DNA of 64,000 bases from Staphylococcus xylosus NJ (GCF_000338275.1 NZ_ANMR01000043.1:62001-126000); one strand, 5' to 3'. Positions 19,149 to 29,961 are shown, numbered from the stretch's first letter. A program made the numbers and translations. The notes: generated from the letters alone by a model not told the origin.

Positions 19149-20384
19149 ATGAATAATGTGAAACAATTTTTTCGATATATAGGTCGGAATGCAAAGTATA
19201 TTGATTATCCGTTAGTCATTACCTATTTATTACTATGTTTGATAGGTTTGGTAATGGTTTACAGCGCAAGTATGGTCGCTGCTACTAAAGGGTCATTAAC
19301 TGGTGGTATATCAGTAGCTGGAACATACTTTTATACTAGACAGTTAATGTATGTAATTATGAGTTTGATTATTGTATTTTTTATGGCTTTCTTTATGAAT
19401 GTCAAATTTCTTGAAACAAGCAGATTCCAAAAAGGCATGATGCTTGGCATTGTTATATTATTGATTGCGACGTTATTGATCGGTAGTAATATAAATGGTT
19501 CAAAAAGTTGGATTAATTTAGGCTTTATGAATTTACAAGCTTCCGAGTTATTAAAAATTGGCATAATTTTATATATGCCTTATATGATTGAAAAGAAACG
19601 GCCTAAAGTATTCAAAGAACCTAAATTACTAACATATCCTATCGTTTTAGCGGGTATATGTATAGGCCTTGTGTTATTGCAACGAGACGTTGGTCAAACG
19701 TTACTTATTATGATTATTTTCTTTGCAATATTATTCTATGCAGGTATTGGTGTTCAAAAATCAATCAAATACGGTCTGTTGATTATAATAGGGATTGTAA
19801 TTATTGGCTCGCTTTTCTTACTAGTTGGGTTGGTTCCGGATTATTTAACAGCAAGATTCAGTACGCTAACGAATCCATTTAGTCAAGAATCTGGTACAGG
19901 ATACCATATTTCAAATTCGTTGATTGCAATTGGTAATGGTGGATTACTAGGCAGAGGTTTAGGCAATAGTATTATGAAATTAGGGTATTTACCTGAGCCA
20001 CATACAGATTTTATTTTTTCTATTATATGTGAAGAATTAGGTTTATTAGGTGGTTTGTTTGTTATATGTTTACTCTTTTTTATCGTTTATAGAGCTTTTG
20101 AACTCGCAAGCAAAACAAATTCTTATTTTTATAAGTTAGTTTGTGTAGGAGTAGCAAGTTATATAGGTAGTCAAACTTTTGTTAATCTAGGTGGTATTTC
20201 TGGTACGATTCCATTAACAGGTGTGCCTTTACCATTTATTAGTTTTGGCGGTTCTTCGATGATTAGTTTAAGTATAGCAATGGGCTTATTGTTAATAACA
20301 GCAAAACAAATTAAAATCGAACAAGCAAAATATAAAAAAACAAGAAAAAACAGAACAAGAATTAGTCCAACCAGACATTCTTAA
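19149..20384 (+). CDS. ftsW: FtsW/RodA-family SEDS peptidoglycan polymerase
   Basis: SEDS proteins polymerise lipid II glycan strands with a partner penicillin-binding protein during division or elongation. Position between ylaN and pyc, as in Bacillus and S. aureus, indicates FtsW. About ten transmembrane segments are present, with family motifs GSKSWINLG, QRDVGQTLL, TLTNPFSQESGTGYHISNS and PLPFISFGGSS. The start is not settled: in-frame ATG codons occur at 19137 and 19149 and a GTG at 19113, none with a strong ribosome site. I use 19149 (411 residues). The C-terminus is a basic cytoplasmic tail. Confidence 0.92.
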   Translation: MNNVKQFFRYIGRNAKYIDYPLVITYLLLCLIGLVMVYSASMVAATKGSLTGGISVAGTYFYTRQLMYVIMSLIIVFFMAFFMNVKFLETSRFQKGMMLGIVILLIATLLIGSNINGSKSWINLGFMNLQASELLKIGIILYMPYMIEKKRPKVFKEPKLLTYPIVLAGICIGLVLLQRDVGQTLLIMIIFFAILFYAGIGVQKSIKYGLLIIIGIVIIGSLFLLVGLVPDYLTARFSTLTNPFSQESGTGYHISNSLIAIGNGGLLGRGLGNSIMKLGYLPEPHTDFIFSIICEELGLLGGLFVICLLFFIVYRAFELASKTNSYFYKLVCVGVASYIGSQTFVNLGGISGTIPLTGVPLPFISFGGSSMISLSIAMGLLLITAKQIKIEQAKYKKTRKNRTRISPTRHS

Positions 20385-20388
20385 TAAA

Positions 20389-20437
20389 GGCAAACGTTTT
20401 GATACAAATGTATTGAAAACGTTTGCTTATTTTTTTG
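20389..20437 (+). terminator. ftsW terminator
   Basis: GCAAACGTTTT (20390-20400) pairs with AAAACGTTTGC (20416-20426), followed by a long T-run. It separates ftsW from pyc. Confidence 0.9.
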
Positions 20438-20683
20438 CATCTTTAAAGTGATTTTGAAAAACTTTTATCAAAGTTCAATTATGATAACTAAAACTTATTG
20501 CAAACAATAACTTTTTATTATGCTATTCTTATGATATAATTTTGAAAGAAAGTGATGATATCAAGGTCTTACGTAGTTTTTAATGTGATGGTCATTACCT
20601 ATCCGTCAGTGAGTGACATATGTATTTTGAGCTGTGTTAAAATAATGGCTATATATTTTTTACTGTCTAGATTGTTCGGATTT

Positions 20684-20699
20684 TGCTATAATGATTTTT
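20684..20699 (+). promoter_or_regulatory. Probable pyc promoter (extended -10)
   Basis: TTTTGCTATAAT (20681-20692) is an extended -10 element. The -35 region is poor (TGTCTA at 20664). It would give a 5' leader of about 45 bases. The 250 bases upstream hold nothing else I can identify. Confidence 0.55.
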
Positions 20700-20744
20700 A
20701 TATCAAACTTTTTTGAAAATTCTAAATTTAAGGGGGACCATGAT

Positions 20745-23700
20745 GTGAAACAAATAAACAAGCTTTTGGTAGCCAATCGTGGTGAAATTGCAATAAGGAT
20801 TTTTAGAGCGGCAACAGAGTTAGACGTTAAAACAGTTGCTATTTATTCAAATGAAGATAAAGGATCTTTACATAGATATAAAGCGGATGAATCATACCTA
20901 GTGGGTGAAGATTTAGGGCCTGCTGAATCTTATTTAGACATTGAACGCATTATTGATGTTGCTAAACAAGCAGATGTAGACGCAATTCATCCAGGATATG
21001 GTTTTTTAAGTGAGAATGAAACTTTTGCAAAAAGGTGTCAGGAAGAAGGCATTAAGTTTATAGGGCCTCGTGTTGAGCATTTAGATATGTTTGGCGATAA
21101 AGTAAAAGCTAGAACGACAGCAATTAATGCAAATCTAACGGTTATACCAGGTACGGATGGTCCAATAGACAATCAACCAGATGCAGTTGCATTTGCGAAT
21201 GAAGCTGGTTATCCATTGATGATTAAAGCTACTAGTGGTGGTGGCGGTAAAGGTATGCGTATCGTTCGTTCTGAAGATGAGCTAGAAGATGCATTCCATC
21301 GCGCTAAATCTGAAGCTGAAAAATCTTTTGGTAATAGTGAAGTTTATATAGAAAAATATATCGATAATCCCAAACATATTGAAGTTCAAGTCATCGGTGA
21401 TGAACATGGGAATATAGTGCACTTATACGAACGTGATTGTTCAGTACAAAGACGTCATCAAAAAGTTGTTGAAGTAGCACCTTCAGTAGCGCTTGAAGAC
21501 GATTTAAGAGAACGTATATGTGCTGCTGCGATTCAATTAATGGAAAATATCGAGTATGTGAATGCTGGTACAGTAGAATTTTTAGTTTCTGGTGATGAAT
21601 TTTACTTCATAGAAGTAAATCCACGTGTACAAGTTGAACATACGATAACTGAAATGATTACAGGCGTAGATATTGTTAAGACACAAATATTAGTTGCTGA
21701 TGGTGAGAATTTATATGATGAGGCAATCAGCATGCCACAACAACAAGATATTCAGACGCTAGGTTATGCAATCCAATGTCGTATTACTACTGAAGATCCA
21801 ACAAATGATTTTATGCCTGATAGTGGTAGAATCATTGCTTATCGTTCAAGTGGTGGTTTTGGCGTAAGGTTAGATGCTGGTGATGGATTCCAAGGTGCCG
21901 AAATATCACCTTATTACGATTCTTTATTAGTGAAATTATCTACACATGCAATGTCATTCAAACAAGCGAATGAAAAAATGGACCGCTCATTACAAGAAAT
22001 GAGAATTCGTGGTGTTAAAACCAATGTTCCATTTTTAATTAATGTTATGAGAAACGAACAATTCAAAACAGGTGATTATACAACTAAATTTATAGAAAAG
22101 ACACCGGAACTTTTTGATATTGCACCAACACTCGATAGAGGTACAAAAACGTTAGAATATATTGGTAATGTATCAATTAATGGTTTTCCAAACGTAGAAA
22201 AACGACCAAAACCTATTTATGAAACATCACCTATACCACAAGTTTCTAAAAAAGAAGTTGCAGCATTAGAAGGTACCAAACAACTATTAGACAGTAAAGG
22301 GCCAAGAGCCGTAGCTGAATGGCTAAAACAGCAAGAAGACGTTTTGATAACCGATACTACATTTAGAGATGCGCATCAATCGTTACTAGCAACGCGTGTT
22401 AGAACGAAAGATATGATGAATATTGCTTCGAAAACAGCACAAGTAATGAAAGATAGTTTCTCCTTAGAAATGTGGGGAGGTGCTACATTTGATGTAGCGT
22501 ATAACTTCTTAAAAGAGAATCCTTGGGAACGCTTAGAGAGACTTAGAAAGGCAATTCCAAACGTATTATTCCAAATGTTACTTCGTGCATCTAATGCTGT
22601 CGGTTATAAGAACTATCCTGATAATGTTATTGAAAAATTTGTGGAAGAAAGTGCGGAAGCCGGTATTGATGTATTCAGAATTTTTGATTCATTAAACTGG
22701 GTAGATCAAATGAAAGTGGCAAATGAAGCTGTACTAAAAGCTGGTAAAATATCAGAAGGTACTATTTGTTATACAGGTGATATTCTAAATCCGAATCGCT
22801 CTGATATTTATACGTTAGAGTATTACGTAAATATGGCGAAAACACTTGAACGTGAAGGCTTCCATATATTAGCAATTAAAGATATGGCAGGTTTGTTGAA
22901 ACCTAAAGCAGCAAATGAATTGATTGGTGAATTAAAAGCAGCTGTCGACCTACCAATTCATCTACACACACATGATACAAGTGGTAATGGTTTATTGGTT
23001 TATAAAGAAGCTATAGATGCAGGCGTAGATGTTATTGATACAGCTGTTGCTTCAATGAGTGGTTTAACAAGTCAACCTAGTGGTAATTCATTGTATTATG
23101 CATTAAATGGTTTTGATAGAAATATGCGTGCCGATGTTGATGGAATGGAAGCATTGTCTCATTATTGGGGAACTGTACGTCAATATTATAATGACTTTGA
23201 AAGTGATATTAAATCGCCAAATACTGAAATATATAAACACGAAATGCCAGGCGGGCAATACTCAAATCTTAGTCAACAAGCGAAGAGCTTAGGATTAGGT
23301 AATAGATTTAATGAAGTTAAAGAAATGTATCAACGTGTTAACTTCTTATTTGGTGACATTGTTAAAGTAACACCTTCCTCGAAAGTTGTTGGGGACATGG
23401 CATTATATATGGTACAAAATGATTTAGATGAAGAAACAGTGATAAAAGATGGTTATAAATTAGATTTCCCTGAATCGGTTGTTTCATTCTTCAAAGGTGA
23501 TATTGGACAACCAGTGAACGGTTTTAATAAAGAATTACAAAAAGTAATTCTAAAGGGACAAGAAGCAATTACAGATCGTCCTGGCGAATATTTAGAGCCT
23601 GTTGATTTTGAAGAGGTAAGAAAAGAATTAGAAGAAAAACAAGAGAGAGAAGTAACAGAGCAAGATATTATTAGTTATGTCTTATATCCTAAAGTTTACG

Positions 23701-24200
23701 AGCAATTCATTGCTACGCAAGAACAGTTTGGAAATGTATCACTATTAGATACACCAACATTCTTCTTTGGAATGCGTTCAAATGAAACAGTGGAAATAGA
23801 AATTGATACAGGTAAACGTCTAATCATTACATTGAAGACGATTACGGAACCAGATGAAAAGGGAATTCGAACAATTTTCTATGATATGAATGGACAAGCG
23901 AGACGTATATTCATTCAAGATGAAAATGTAAAAGCAAATGAAAGTGTAAAACCGAAAGCTGATAAATTAAATCCAAATCACATCGGCGCTCAAATGCCGG
24001 GTTCTGTTACTGAAGTTAAGACTTCAGTAGGTGAAACAGTTACAAGTGGACAAGCATTATTGATAACTGAAGCTATGAAGATGGAAACAACGATTCAAGC
24101 TCCATTCGACGGTGTTGTGAAGCAAGTGACAGTCCAAAGTGGCGAGGCAATTGAAACAGGGGATTTATTAATAGAAATTGAAAAAGAACCTGTGGATTAA
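20745..24200 (+). CDS. pyc: Pyruvate carboxylase
   Basis: This biotin enzyme makes oxaloacetate from pyruvate, bicarbonate and ATP. Domains in order are biotin carboxylase (about 1-450, with the ATP-grasp loop GGGGKGMRIV), carboxyltransferase (about 530-800, with TFRDAHQSLLATR and the metal-binding HLHTHD), the tetramerisation region, and the C-terminal biotinyl domain with biotin-lysine 1112 in EAMKMET. The frame is open 18 codons upstream, but agggggacc precedes the GTG used here, giving 1151 residues beginning MKQINKLLVANRGEIA. It is flanked by terminators and is likely monocistronic. Confidence 0.97.
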   Translation: MKQINKLLVANRGEIAIRIFRAATELDVKTVAIYSNEDKGSLHRYKADESYLVGEDLGPAESYLDIERIIDVAKQADVDAIHPGYGFLSENETFAKRCQEEGIKFIGPRVEHLDMFGDKVKARTTAINANLTVIPGTDGPIDNQPDAVAFANEAGYPLMIKATSGGGGKGMRIVRSEDELEDAFHRAKSEAEKSFGNSEVYIEKYIDNPKHIEVQVIGDEHGNIVHLYERDCSVQRRHQKVVEVAPSVALEDDLRERICAAAIQLMENIEYVNAGTVEFLVSGDEFYFIEVNPRVQVEHTITEMITGVDIVKTQILVADGENLYDEAISMPQQQDIQTLGYAIQCRITTEDPTNDFMPDSGRIIAYRSSGGFGVRLDAGDGFQGAEISPYYDSLLVKLSTHAMSFKQANEKMDRSLQEMRIRGVKTNVPFLINVMRNEQFKTGDYTTKFIEKTPELFDIAPTLDRGTKTLEYIGNVSINGFPNVEKRPKPIYETSPIPQVSKKEVAALEGTKQLLDSKGPRAVAEWLKQQEDVLITDTTFRDAHQSLLATRVRTKDMMNIASKTAQVMKDSFSLEMWGGATFDVAYNFLKENPWERLERLRKAIPNVLFQMLLRASNAVGYKNYPDNVIEKFVEESAEAGIDVFRIFDSLNWVDQMKVANEAVLKAGKISEGTICYTGDILNPNRSDIYTLEYYVNMAKTLEREGFHILAIKDMAGLLKPKAANELIGELKAAVDLPIHLHTHDTSGNGLLVYKEAIDAGVDVIDTAVASMSGLTSQPSGNSLYYALNGFDRNMRADVDGMEALSHYWGTVRQYYNDFESDIKSPNTEIYKHEMPGGQYSNLSQQAKSLGLGNRFNEVKEMYQRVNFLFGDIVKVTPSSKVVGDMALYMVQNDLDEETVIKDGYKLDFPESVVSFFKGDIGQPVNGFNKELQKVILKGQEAITDRPGEYLEPVDFEEVRKELEEKQEREVTEQDIISYVLYPKVYEQFIATQEQFGNVSLLDTPTFFFGMRSNETVEIEIDTGKRLIITLKTITEPDEKGIRTIFYDMNGQARRIFIQDENVKANESVKPKADKLNPNHIGAQMPGSVTEVKTSVGETVTSGQALLITEAMKMETTIQAPFDGVVKQVTVQSGEAIETGDLLIEIEKEPVD

Positions 24201-24273
24201 ATTTCATAGTATAATTATTTATAAACTTTTTAATGGGAACGAGTCTGGGATATAAAGTCCTTGGACAAGTGAA

Positions 24274-24317
24274 AAAGGCAATTTCTACTGAAACAATATA
24301 GAAATTGTCTTTTTTAT
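24274..24317 (+). terminator. pyc terminator (AATTTCTACTGA family)
   Basis: AAGGCAATTTCT pairs with AGAAATTGTCTT before a T-run. The preceding GAGTCTGGGATATAAA motif at 24241 and this stem repeat the arrangement at 12711-12782. Confidence 0.82.
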
Positions 24318-24415
24318 TATTGTTTAGTTTAGTAGTGTTTATTAAATTATACGTAAGGGTCTTAAATTTTCAAGTATTTTAATATCAAATTACATGTTAA
24401 TGCGATGTATTTTGA

Positions 24416-24558
24416 CGAGATTCTCGAGGGGACAGGGCAAGTTGAAGACTACAGGGTGAAGATATACACTAAGAAAGCGAGCCAACAATACGAAGTATTG
24501 AATAAAAAAGAAGCACTTAGATGAATTGAATTAAATCATCTAAGTGCTATTTTTTTTA
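24416..24558 (+). ncRNA. Candidate small RNA upstream of a strong terminator
   Basis: A GC-richer stretch (CGAGATTCTCGAGGGGACAGGG and following) lies in an otherwise AT-rich gap. It contains a CGAGA/TCTCG palindrome (24417-24427), a CAATAC-GAA-GTATTG hairpin near 24486-24500, and a strong terminator, AGCACTTAGATGA (24512-24524) with TCATCTAAGTGCT (24537-24549) and eight T. pyc already has its own terminator and the next gene is convergent, so this terminator implies an independent plus-strand transcript. No reading frame with a ribosome site is present. Confidence 0.45.
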
Positions 24559-24677
24559 GATTTATGCTCAAAAATGTCTAAAATGTAGAAATTATATTGT
24601 TAGAAAATTTTCAAGGTCATATTATACACCTAATGTAAAAGTTTATTTGGAGTATATGTACAGAAAAATATACAATA

Positions 24678-24717
24678 AAAAACTGTCAACGTGCCTTTTA
24701 TCTCGTTGACAGTTTTT
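24678..24717. terminator. Bidirectional terminator beyond ctaA
   Basis: AAAAACTGTCAAC pairs perfectly with GTTGACAGTTTTT around a 14-base loop. It serves ctaA on the minus strand and can act in both directions. Confidence 0.88.
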
Positions 24718-24744
24718 ATTGATATAACATATTCGATGTTTTAC

Positions 24745-25653
24745 TTAGCCGCCACTTCTAATCGTCCGTAACATCAAGACAATGAAGTAGGCTATTAAAC
24801 CAAAGAGTAATGTAATAAATAAAGCGTGTAATAAGGCGATAAATAAATTAACTTCTGTAATAATAGATAATGCGCCAGTAATTACTTGGAGGATAACTAA
24901 TATAAATGCAGCTGTGTATCCGTAACGTATTGTACGGTTATCTTTGTAGTTATTTACTGCATGAATGAATGTAATCATTATCCATATAAAAGCGACTAAT
25001 GCCATTCCTCGGTGAGTAAGGTTTACCCAATCTTGGACATTGTGAGGTATCAAATCATTAAAAGGTAATGGCCATTGGCCATATGCTAAACTAGCTTCTT
25101 TATGTCTGACTAATGCCCCAGTATAAATTGTTAAATAAACGATAATAGCCATTATCCAAGTATAAATTCTTAATGGCTTTCTAATAAATAATTCATCTGC
25201 TTCATATTTGCGATCGATTTCAAAAATAATTAAAGTTAATACAAATACTGAAGAAAATGAAATGAGCGAAATTCCAAAATGTAACGCTAAAACATAGGCA
25301 TTTTGTTGCCAGATTACTGCTGCAGCACCTACAAGCGCTTGTATTAGTAAGAAACCAACACTAATGATACATAATGATTTAACTTCTTTAATGTAACTAA
25401 TGTGTTTCCAAGCAACGATGACTAACCAGAGAACAATAATTAAAGATAAGCCGGAAATAGCACGATGACTTAATTCAATAATCGTTTGTATTGGTAAGTT
25501 CTCAGGTAAAAATGCGCCGTGACATAGAGGCCAATCGGATCCACAACCATCTGCTGATCCAGTTTTGGTAACTAATGCGCCCCCTAGTTGAACAAAAGCC
25601 ATAATTACAGTTGCCAACACGGATAACCATTTTAGGTTTTTTTTGCTAAACAA
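24745..25653 (-). CDS. ctaA: Heme A synthase
   Basis: CtaA oxidises the C8 methyl of heme O to a formyl group, giving heme A for aa3-type terminal oxidases. It is an integral membrane protein with eight predicted helices and 302 residues. The extracytoplasmic Cys pair (Cys37 and Cys44 in GCGSDWPLC) and conserved His residues (ELSHRA, LALHFG, LTHRG, LLHALF) are visible. Translation probably starts at TTG, preceded by ggggggtt; no better start exists. It is divergent from ctaB, the preceding enzyme in the pathway, as in Bacillus. Confidence 0.95.
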   Translation of the reverse strand: MFSKKNLKWLSVLATVIMAFVQLGGALVTKTGSADGCGSDWPLCHGAFLPENLPIQTIIELSHRAISGLSLIIVLWLVIVAWKHISYIKEVKSLCIISVGFLLIQALVGAAAVIWQQNAYVLALHFGISLISFSSVFVLTLIIFEIDRKYEADELFIRKPLRIYTWIMAIIVYLTIYTGALVRHKEASLAYGQWPLPFNDLIPHNVQDWVNLTHRGMALVAFIWIMITFIHAVNNYKDNRTIRYGYTAAFILVILQVITGALSIITEVNLFIALLHALFITLLFGLIAYFIVLMLRTIRSGG

Positions 25654-25800
25654 GAATTAACCCCCCACATAAAAATAAAACAGTTGAGAAACTAAATTAC
25701 AAATAGTCATTGTCACTGTAATTATTTTATTCCGTAATGATACATTTAAAGTTATTTTAATAAATCTTACATATAATTATAACAATAAAAACTATTTTAA

Positions 25801-25848
25801 TTGTGTCACAAAAATGACTTTTTAGTAATGTCGTTAAAGTGTCACAAA
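25801..25848. promoter_or_regulatory. Repeated GTGTCACAAA motif in the ctaA-ctaB divergent region
   Basis: The 10-mer GTGTCACAAA occurs at 25803-25812 and again at 25839-25848, 36 bases apart. The first copy lies in the palindrome TTGTG-T-CACAA. The arrangement between two divergent respiratory genes suggests a regulator binding site. SrrA/ResD-type or Rex-type control would fit biology, but the sequence does not identify the protein. Confidence 0.45.
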
Positions 25849-25924
25849 TAAGTTTACATAAATGTAGTCAATGATACAAATTTAATATATCATTGTATTA
25901 TATGGAAAAATTAGGAGGGAAATT

Positions 25925-26836
25925 ATGAACAAAGAACAAACTTTGTCGCATAATTCTAGTCGTGTGACTTTTAAAGAGTTGCAGCAAATTATCAAGATGG
26001 GATTGGTACAAGGTAATTTGATTCCTGCATTTGCTGGATCATGGTTAGCGATTGTGTTGGCAAATCATTCCTTCCTCTCGTCAATACCACAAATCTTAAT
26101 GATGTTGGTGGGCTCTACGTTAATTATGGGGGGCGCATGCGCTTTAAATAATTACTACGATCAAGATATTGACAGTATCATGCCGAGTAAACAACAGAGA
26201 CCAACAGTTAATGACAGAATTTCGAATAGAAATTTATTAATGCTCAGCTTTGGAATGATGCTAATAGGGGAAGCGTTACTGTTTGCGTTAAACATACCTT
26301 CAGGTGTAATTGGACTGCTAGGTATAGTGGGTTATGTGTCATTTTACTCAATTTGGTCTAAACGTCATACGGTATGGAATACAGTGATTGGTAGTTTTCC
26401 AGGTGCAGTCCCGCCTTTAATTGGGTGGACAGCAATTGAAGGAAATATTAGCTTGGTAGCAGTAGCGCTATTTTTAGTGATTTTCTGTTGGCAACCTATC
26501 CATTTTTACGCTTTAGCAATTAAACGTAAAGATGAATATTCATTAGCAAATATTCCAATGTTACCATCAGTAAAAGGGTTTAAACGTACGAGAGTAAGTA
26601 TGTTTTTATGGCTAGTATTCTTATTACCACTTCCATTCTTATTAAGTAGCTTAGGAACAACGTTTATAGTGTTGGCTACACTATTAAATTTAGGGTGGTT
26701 ATATTTAGGATTAACAAGCTTTAAAAAGGATTCAGATCAAACAAAATGGGCAACAAAAATGTTTATATACTCATTAAACTATTTAGTAGTTTTCTTTGTA
26801 CTTGTCGTTGTCGTCTCATTAATTCAAATGTTTTAA
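25925..26836 (+). CDS. ctaB: Heme O synthase (protoheme IX farnesyltransferase)
   Basis: CtaB farnesylates heme B to heme O in the membrane, supplying CtaA and bo- or aa3-type oxidases. The UbiA-family Asp-rich motif NNYYDQDID lies near residues 76-84, and a second conserved region includes KRKDEY. Eight or nine membrane helices are predicted over 303 residues. A strong ribosome site (taggagggaa) precedes the ATG. It is followed after 24 bases by ctaM, forming a small assembly operon. Confidence 0.96.
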   Translation: MNKEQTLSHNSSRVTFKELQQIIKMGLVQGNLIPAFAGSWLAIVLANHSFLSSIPQILMMLVGSTLIMGGACALNNYYDQDIDSIMPSKQQRPTVNDRISNRNLLMLSFGMMLIGEALLFALNIPSGVIGLLGIVGYVSFYSIWSKRHTVWNTVIGSFPGAVPPLIGWTAIEGNISLVAVALFLVIFCWQPIHFYALAIKRKDEYSLANIPMLPSVKGFKRTRVSMFLWLVFLLPLPFLLSSLGTTFIVLATLLNLGWLYLGLTSFKKDSDQTKWATKMFIYSLNYLVVFFVLVVVVSLIQMF

Positions 26837-26860
26837 TAATTATAAATAAGGATGTAATAT

Positions 26861-27322
26861 ATGAATTTACCTATCTTACCTACAATCAGTACAAGCTTTA
26901 TTGTAATTAGTGCAATCCTTGTCGCTATAGGTTGGCGCAAAATTTGGCTGAGAAAAATTGAAAGCCACAAAAAAGTAATGTTAACTGCTGCTGGTTTCGC
27001 ACTAGCATTCTTTATTATTTACGCATCAAGGACAATTTTTATTGGTAATACTGCATTTGGTGGTCCAGACTCAGTTAAACTTTATTATACAATTTTCTTA
27101 GTCTTCCACATTAATTTAGCAACAATTGGTGGAGTTTTAGGACTTTTACAAATCATTACTGCTTTTAAAGATAAATTTAAAGTGCATAGATTTGTCGGAC
27201 CAATTGCTTCTATAATCTGGTTCTTCACAGCAATAACAGGTGTAGCCGTATATTTATTACTTTATGTATTTTATCCAGGTGGAGAAACAACGTCATTAAT
27301 TAAAGCGACATTCGGTTTATAA
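26861..27322 (+). CDS. ctaM: CtaM, DUF420 cytochrome aa3 assembly factor
   Basis: This 153-residue protein is in the DUF420 family, named CtaM in S. aureus, where it is needed for the heme A-containing oxidase. Four transmembrane segments are predicted, with conserved His residues in VFHINLA and VHRFVG. It follows ctaB by 24 bases with an aaggatg ribosome site. The gene completes the heme A / oxidase assembly set. A large hairpin (27367-27422) and a strong terminator (27493-27550) follow. Confidence 0.92.
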   Translation: MNLPILPTISTSFIVISAILVAIGWRKIWLRKIESHKKVMLTAAGFALAFFIIYASRTIFIGNTAFGGPDSVKLYYTIFLVFHINLATIGGVLGLLQIITAFKDKFKVHRFVGPIASIIWFFTAITGVAVYLLLYVFYPGGETTSLIKATFGL

Positions 27323-27492
27323 TTAACATTGGAAAATGTTAGTCTTTTATTTGAACTAGGGAATATGGAAAGGGCAGCGGGCAGAAATTTGTTTTATAAA
27401 CAGATTTGATAGCCCGTTTCCATTATTTACGATTAGAAAACATAAATCTAAGTTACTAAGTCGATAAGTACTAGTCATAAGCAACTCGTTAA

Positions 27493-27550
27493 AAATAGCT
27501 ATGAAGATATCTATCCAGGACGGTAGATTTCTTCATAGCTATTTTTTTAA
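27493..27550 (+). terminator. Terminator with AGCTATGAAGATATCT stem
   Basis: AAATAGCTATGAAG (27493-27506) pairs with CTTCATAGCTATTT (27531-27544), then T-run. The 16-mer AGCTATGAAGATATCT reappears exactly at 60824-60839 after the glycosyltransferase. A bulged hairpin at 27367-27422 lies nearer ctaM. Confidence 0.85.
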
Positions 27551-27696
27551 TTACAATTTAAATATAAGAGTAGGAGTGGGGAAACAATTTTGGTTTAAAT
27601 GAATTTGTTATATAATTCAACCTAGCTAATAATAATTATTTTAAATATAACTATTTATACGGTGCCGTTACTACGTATAATGTGTATAGTGTGTTG

Positions 27697-29961
27697 TTAG
27701 TTCGCGATATATCTTTGTAAATGTTTAGCCGTTACAGAATCATCTACAGCTAACAACCCTTGGGGTGTTCCTTGATAAAGTAGCCTACCGCCTTTTTCTC
27801 CTGCAAATGGACCGATATCGATAATCCAGTCAGCGTGTGTCATCATTGTTAAGTTATGTTCGATAATAACTACTGTGTTTTTATCATGGATTAGACTTTC
27901 AAAACTGTCTAATAAAATAGGGATATCATCTTCATGTAATCCTGTAGTTGGTTCATCAAATATGAAAATATGTTGGTGGACAGTTTGTGTTAAATATTTA
28001 CTAAGTTTAACGCGTTGTATTTCACCGCCAGATAATGTGTCGAGAGTTTGTCCTAAAGTCATATAATCCAGACCAGTAGATTTTAACGCTTCTAAATGTT
28101 GAGCAATATTTTTCTTTTCTTGAAAAAATGAAATTGCTTCATCTACTGTTAATGCTAAAATATCTGCAATATTATACCCTTCTATTTTTGCATTTAATAC
28201 TTCAGGTTTATAACGCTTTCCATGACACAAATCACACGTTTGAGTAAAGTCTGGCATAAAGGCTAATTCTGTTTTGATGATACCTCTACCATGACATTCA
28301 GGGCATGCACCTTCGGAGTTGTAGCTGAACATGGCTTTTTTTAAATGAGTTTCTTCACTGAAATAAGTTCTTACATCATCAAATATATTTAAATAAGTGA
28401 GTAAATTTGAGCGACTTGATGCATGTACGGGTTTTTGATTTATAAAAATTGTATTAGGTTTTTGTTTTAAACCTGCGTGTATCAGTGAACTTTTTCCAGA
28501 ACCAGCCACACCTGTAACAACAGTCATTGCCTGTTTGGGCAATTTAACAGAAACGTCTTTTAAATTATTTTTATCAATGTGTTCTAAATTGATAAAATCA
28601 TGGGGGATTCTAGGATTTGGTTTTAAATTATGTTGTTTCCGTAAGGCTAAACCTGTATGTGTAGATGATTTCAACAAACTTTCATAACTTCCTGTAAATG
28701 TAATTTCTCCTCCGTTTTTACCAGCTAGAGGACCTAAATCAATGATATGATCAGCTATGCTTATAACATCAGGGTCATGCTCAACTACTAAAACTGTGTT
28801 GCCTTTATCTTTTAATGATTGAATGATTTCGTTAATTCGTTGTATATCATCAGGATGTAACCCAATGCTTGGTTCATCTATAATATAGACGAGATCGCTT
28901 AGTGCACTATTAAGATGCCTTATTAATTTAATCCGCTGTGATTCGCCACCGGATAATGTAGTTGTTTCTCTGGAAAGCGTTAAATAATTTAATCCGATAT
29001 AACTTAATGAAGATAGCTGTTGTTGCAATGGTTCGATGATAACTTTTGCTTTTGTTGAATTAATTCTTCTTATGAAATTTAACGCTTCATCTATGGATAA
29101 ATTAGTGAAGTCTGCAATGTCTAAATCATTAATTTTACATTGTAATACATTTGGATTTAGTCTTTTACCGAGACACGTTGGACATTTTTTAGAAGTGACT
29201 ACGCGATCGATAGCTTCTTTAAATCTATTTTTTTCAAAGTTATCATTTAGTAGGAAAGAACGCCTAAACCGATGGATTAAGCCTTCAAATTTTGCTGTTT
29301 TCGGCCAATTCTCTGGAGGGTTTTTTAATTTAGTTGGTTTTGTATAAAGTAAAGTATTGAATTCTTCTTCTGAATAATCTTTTAATTTTTTATCATTATC
29401 AAAAAGCCCAGAATATAAATAGCGTTTGCCACGCCAACTATCCGGTCTGAATGATGGAAATTGAATTGCGTCTTCGTTGAGTGATTTATCATAATCTAAC
29501 AATTCGTCTAAATCGATATCTTCTACATAACCTAAGCCTGAACATTCGGGACACATGCCCTTAGGATTATTAAAAGAAAATATGTCTGAGTAACCAACAA
29601 ATGGTACGCCAATACGTGACCATAGTAATCTGACAGATGCATAAATATCTGAAATTGTACCTACTGTAGAACGTCAATTACCACCTAATCTTTTTTGGTT
29701 AATTATCATTGCTACTGGCAAATGCTCAATTAAATCTACATTAGGTTTTGAAAATTGAGCTAACTGATGTTGTATGTATGTTGAATAAGTTTCGTTTAAT
29801 AAACGTTCAGATTCTGCAGCAATCGTGCTAAAAACCAAAGAAGATTTTCCAGATCCAGAACGTCCTGTAAATACGGTTATTTGATGTTTAGGTATATCGA
29901 TTGAAATGTTTTTTAAGTTATTTTGCTTAGCGCCATGTACGCGAATCATTGACATTGTCAT
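27697..29961 (-). pseudogene. UvrA-like ABC ATPase interrupted by one in-frame stop
   Basis: A 754-codon UvrA paralogue is read in one continuous frame except for a TGA at codon 96 (29674-29676). The stop interrupts the motif RLGGN-*-RSTVGT, where the family normally has Ser. A single TCA-to-TGA change explains it. Everything else is intact: Walker A GRSGSGKSS near residue 35, zinc-finger CPECSG and CxxC pairs, two SGGE signatures (LSGGESQRIKL, LSGGEIQRVKL), the second Walker A GVAGSGKSS, and Walker B IIDEPS and IFDEPT. It is shorter than repair UvrA (about 940), like the UvrA2/DrrC-type proteins sometimes linked to drug tolerance. A recent inactivation or a sequencing error are both possible. 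Confidence 0.9.

Noticed and set aside
20555-20713. 53-codon plus-strand open frame upstream of pyc
   Set aside because: No convincing ribosome site, hydrophobic but random-looking sequence, and the likely pyc -10 box lies inside it.
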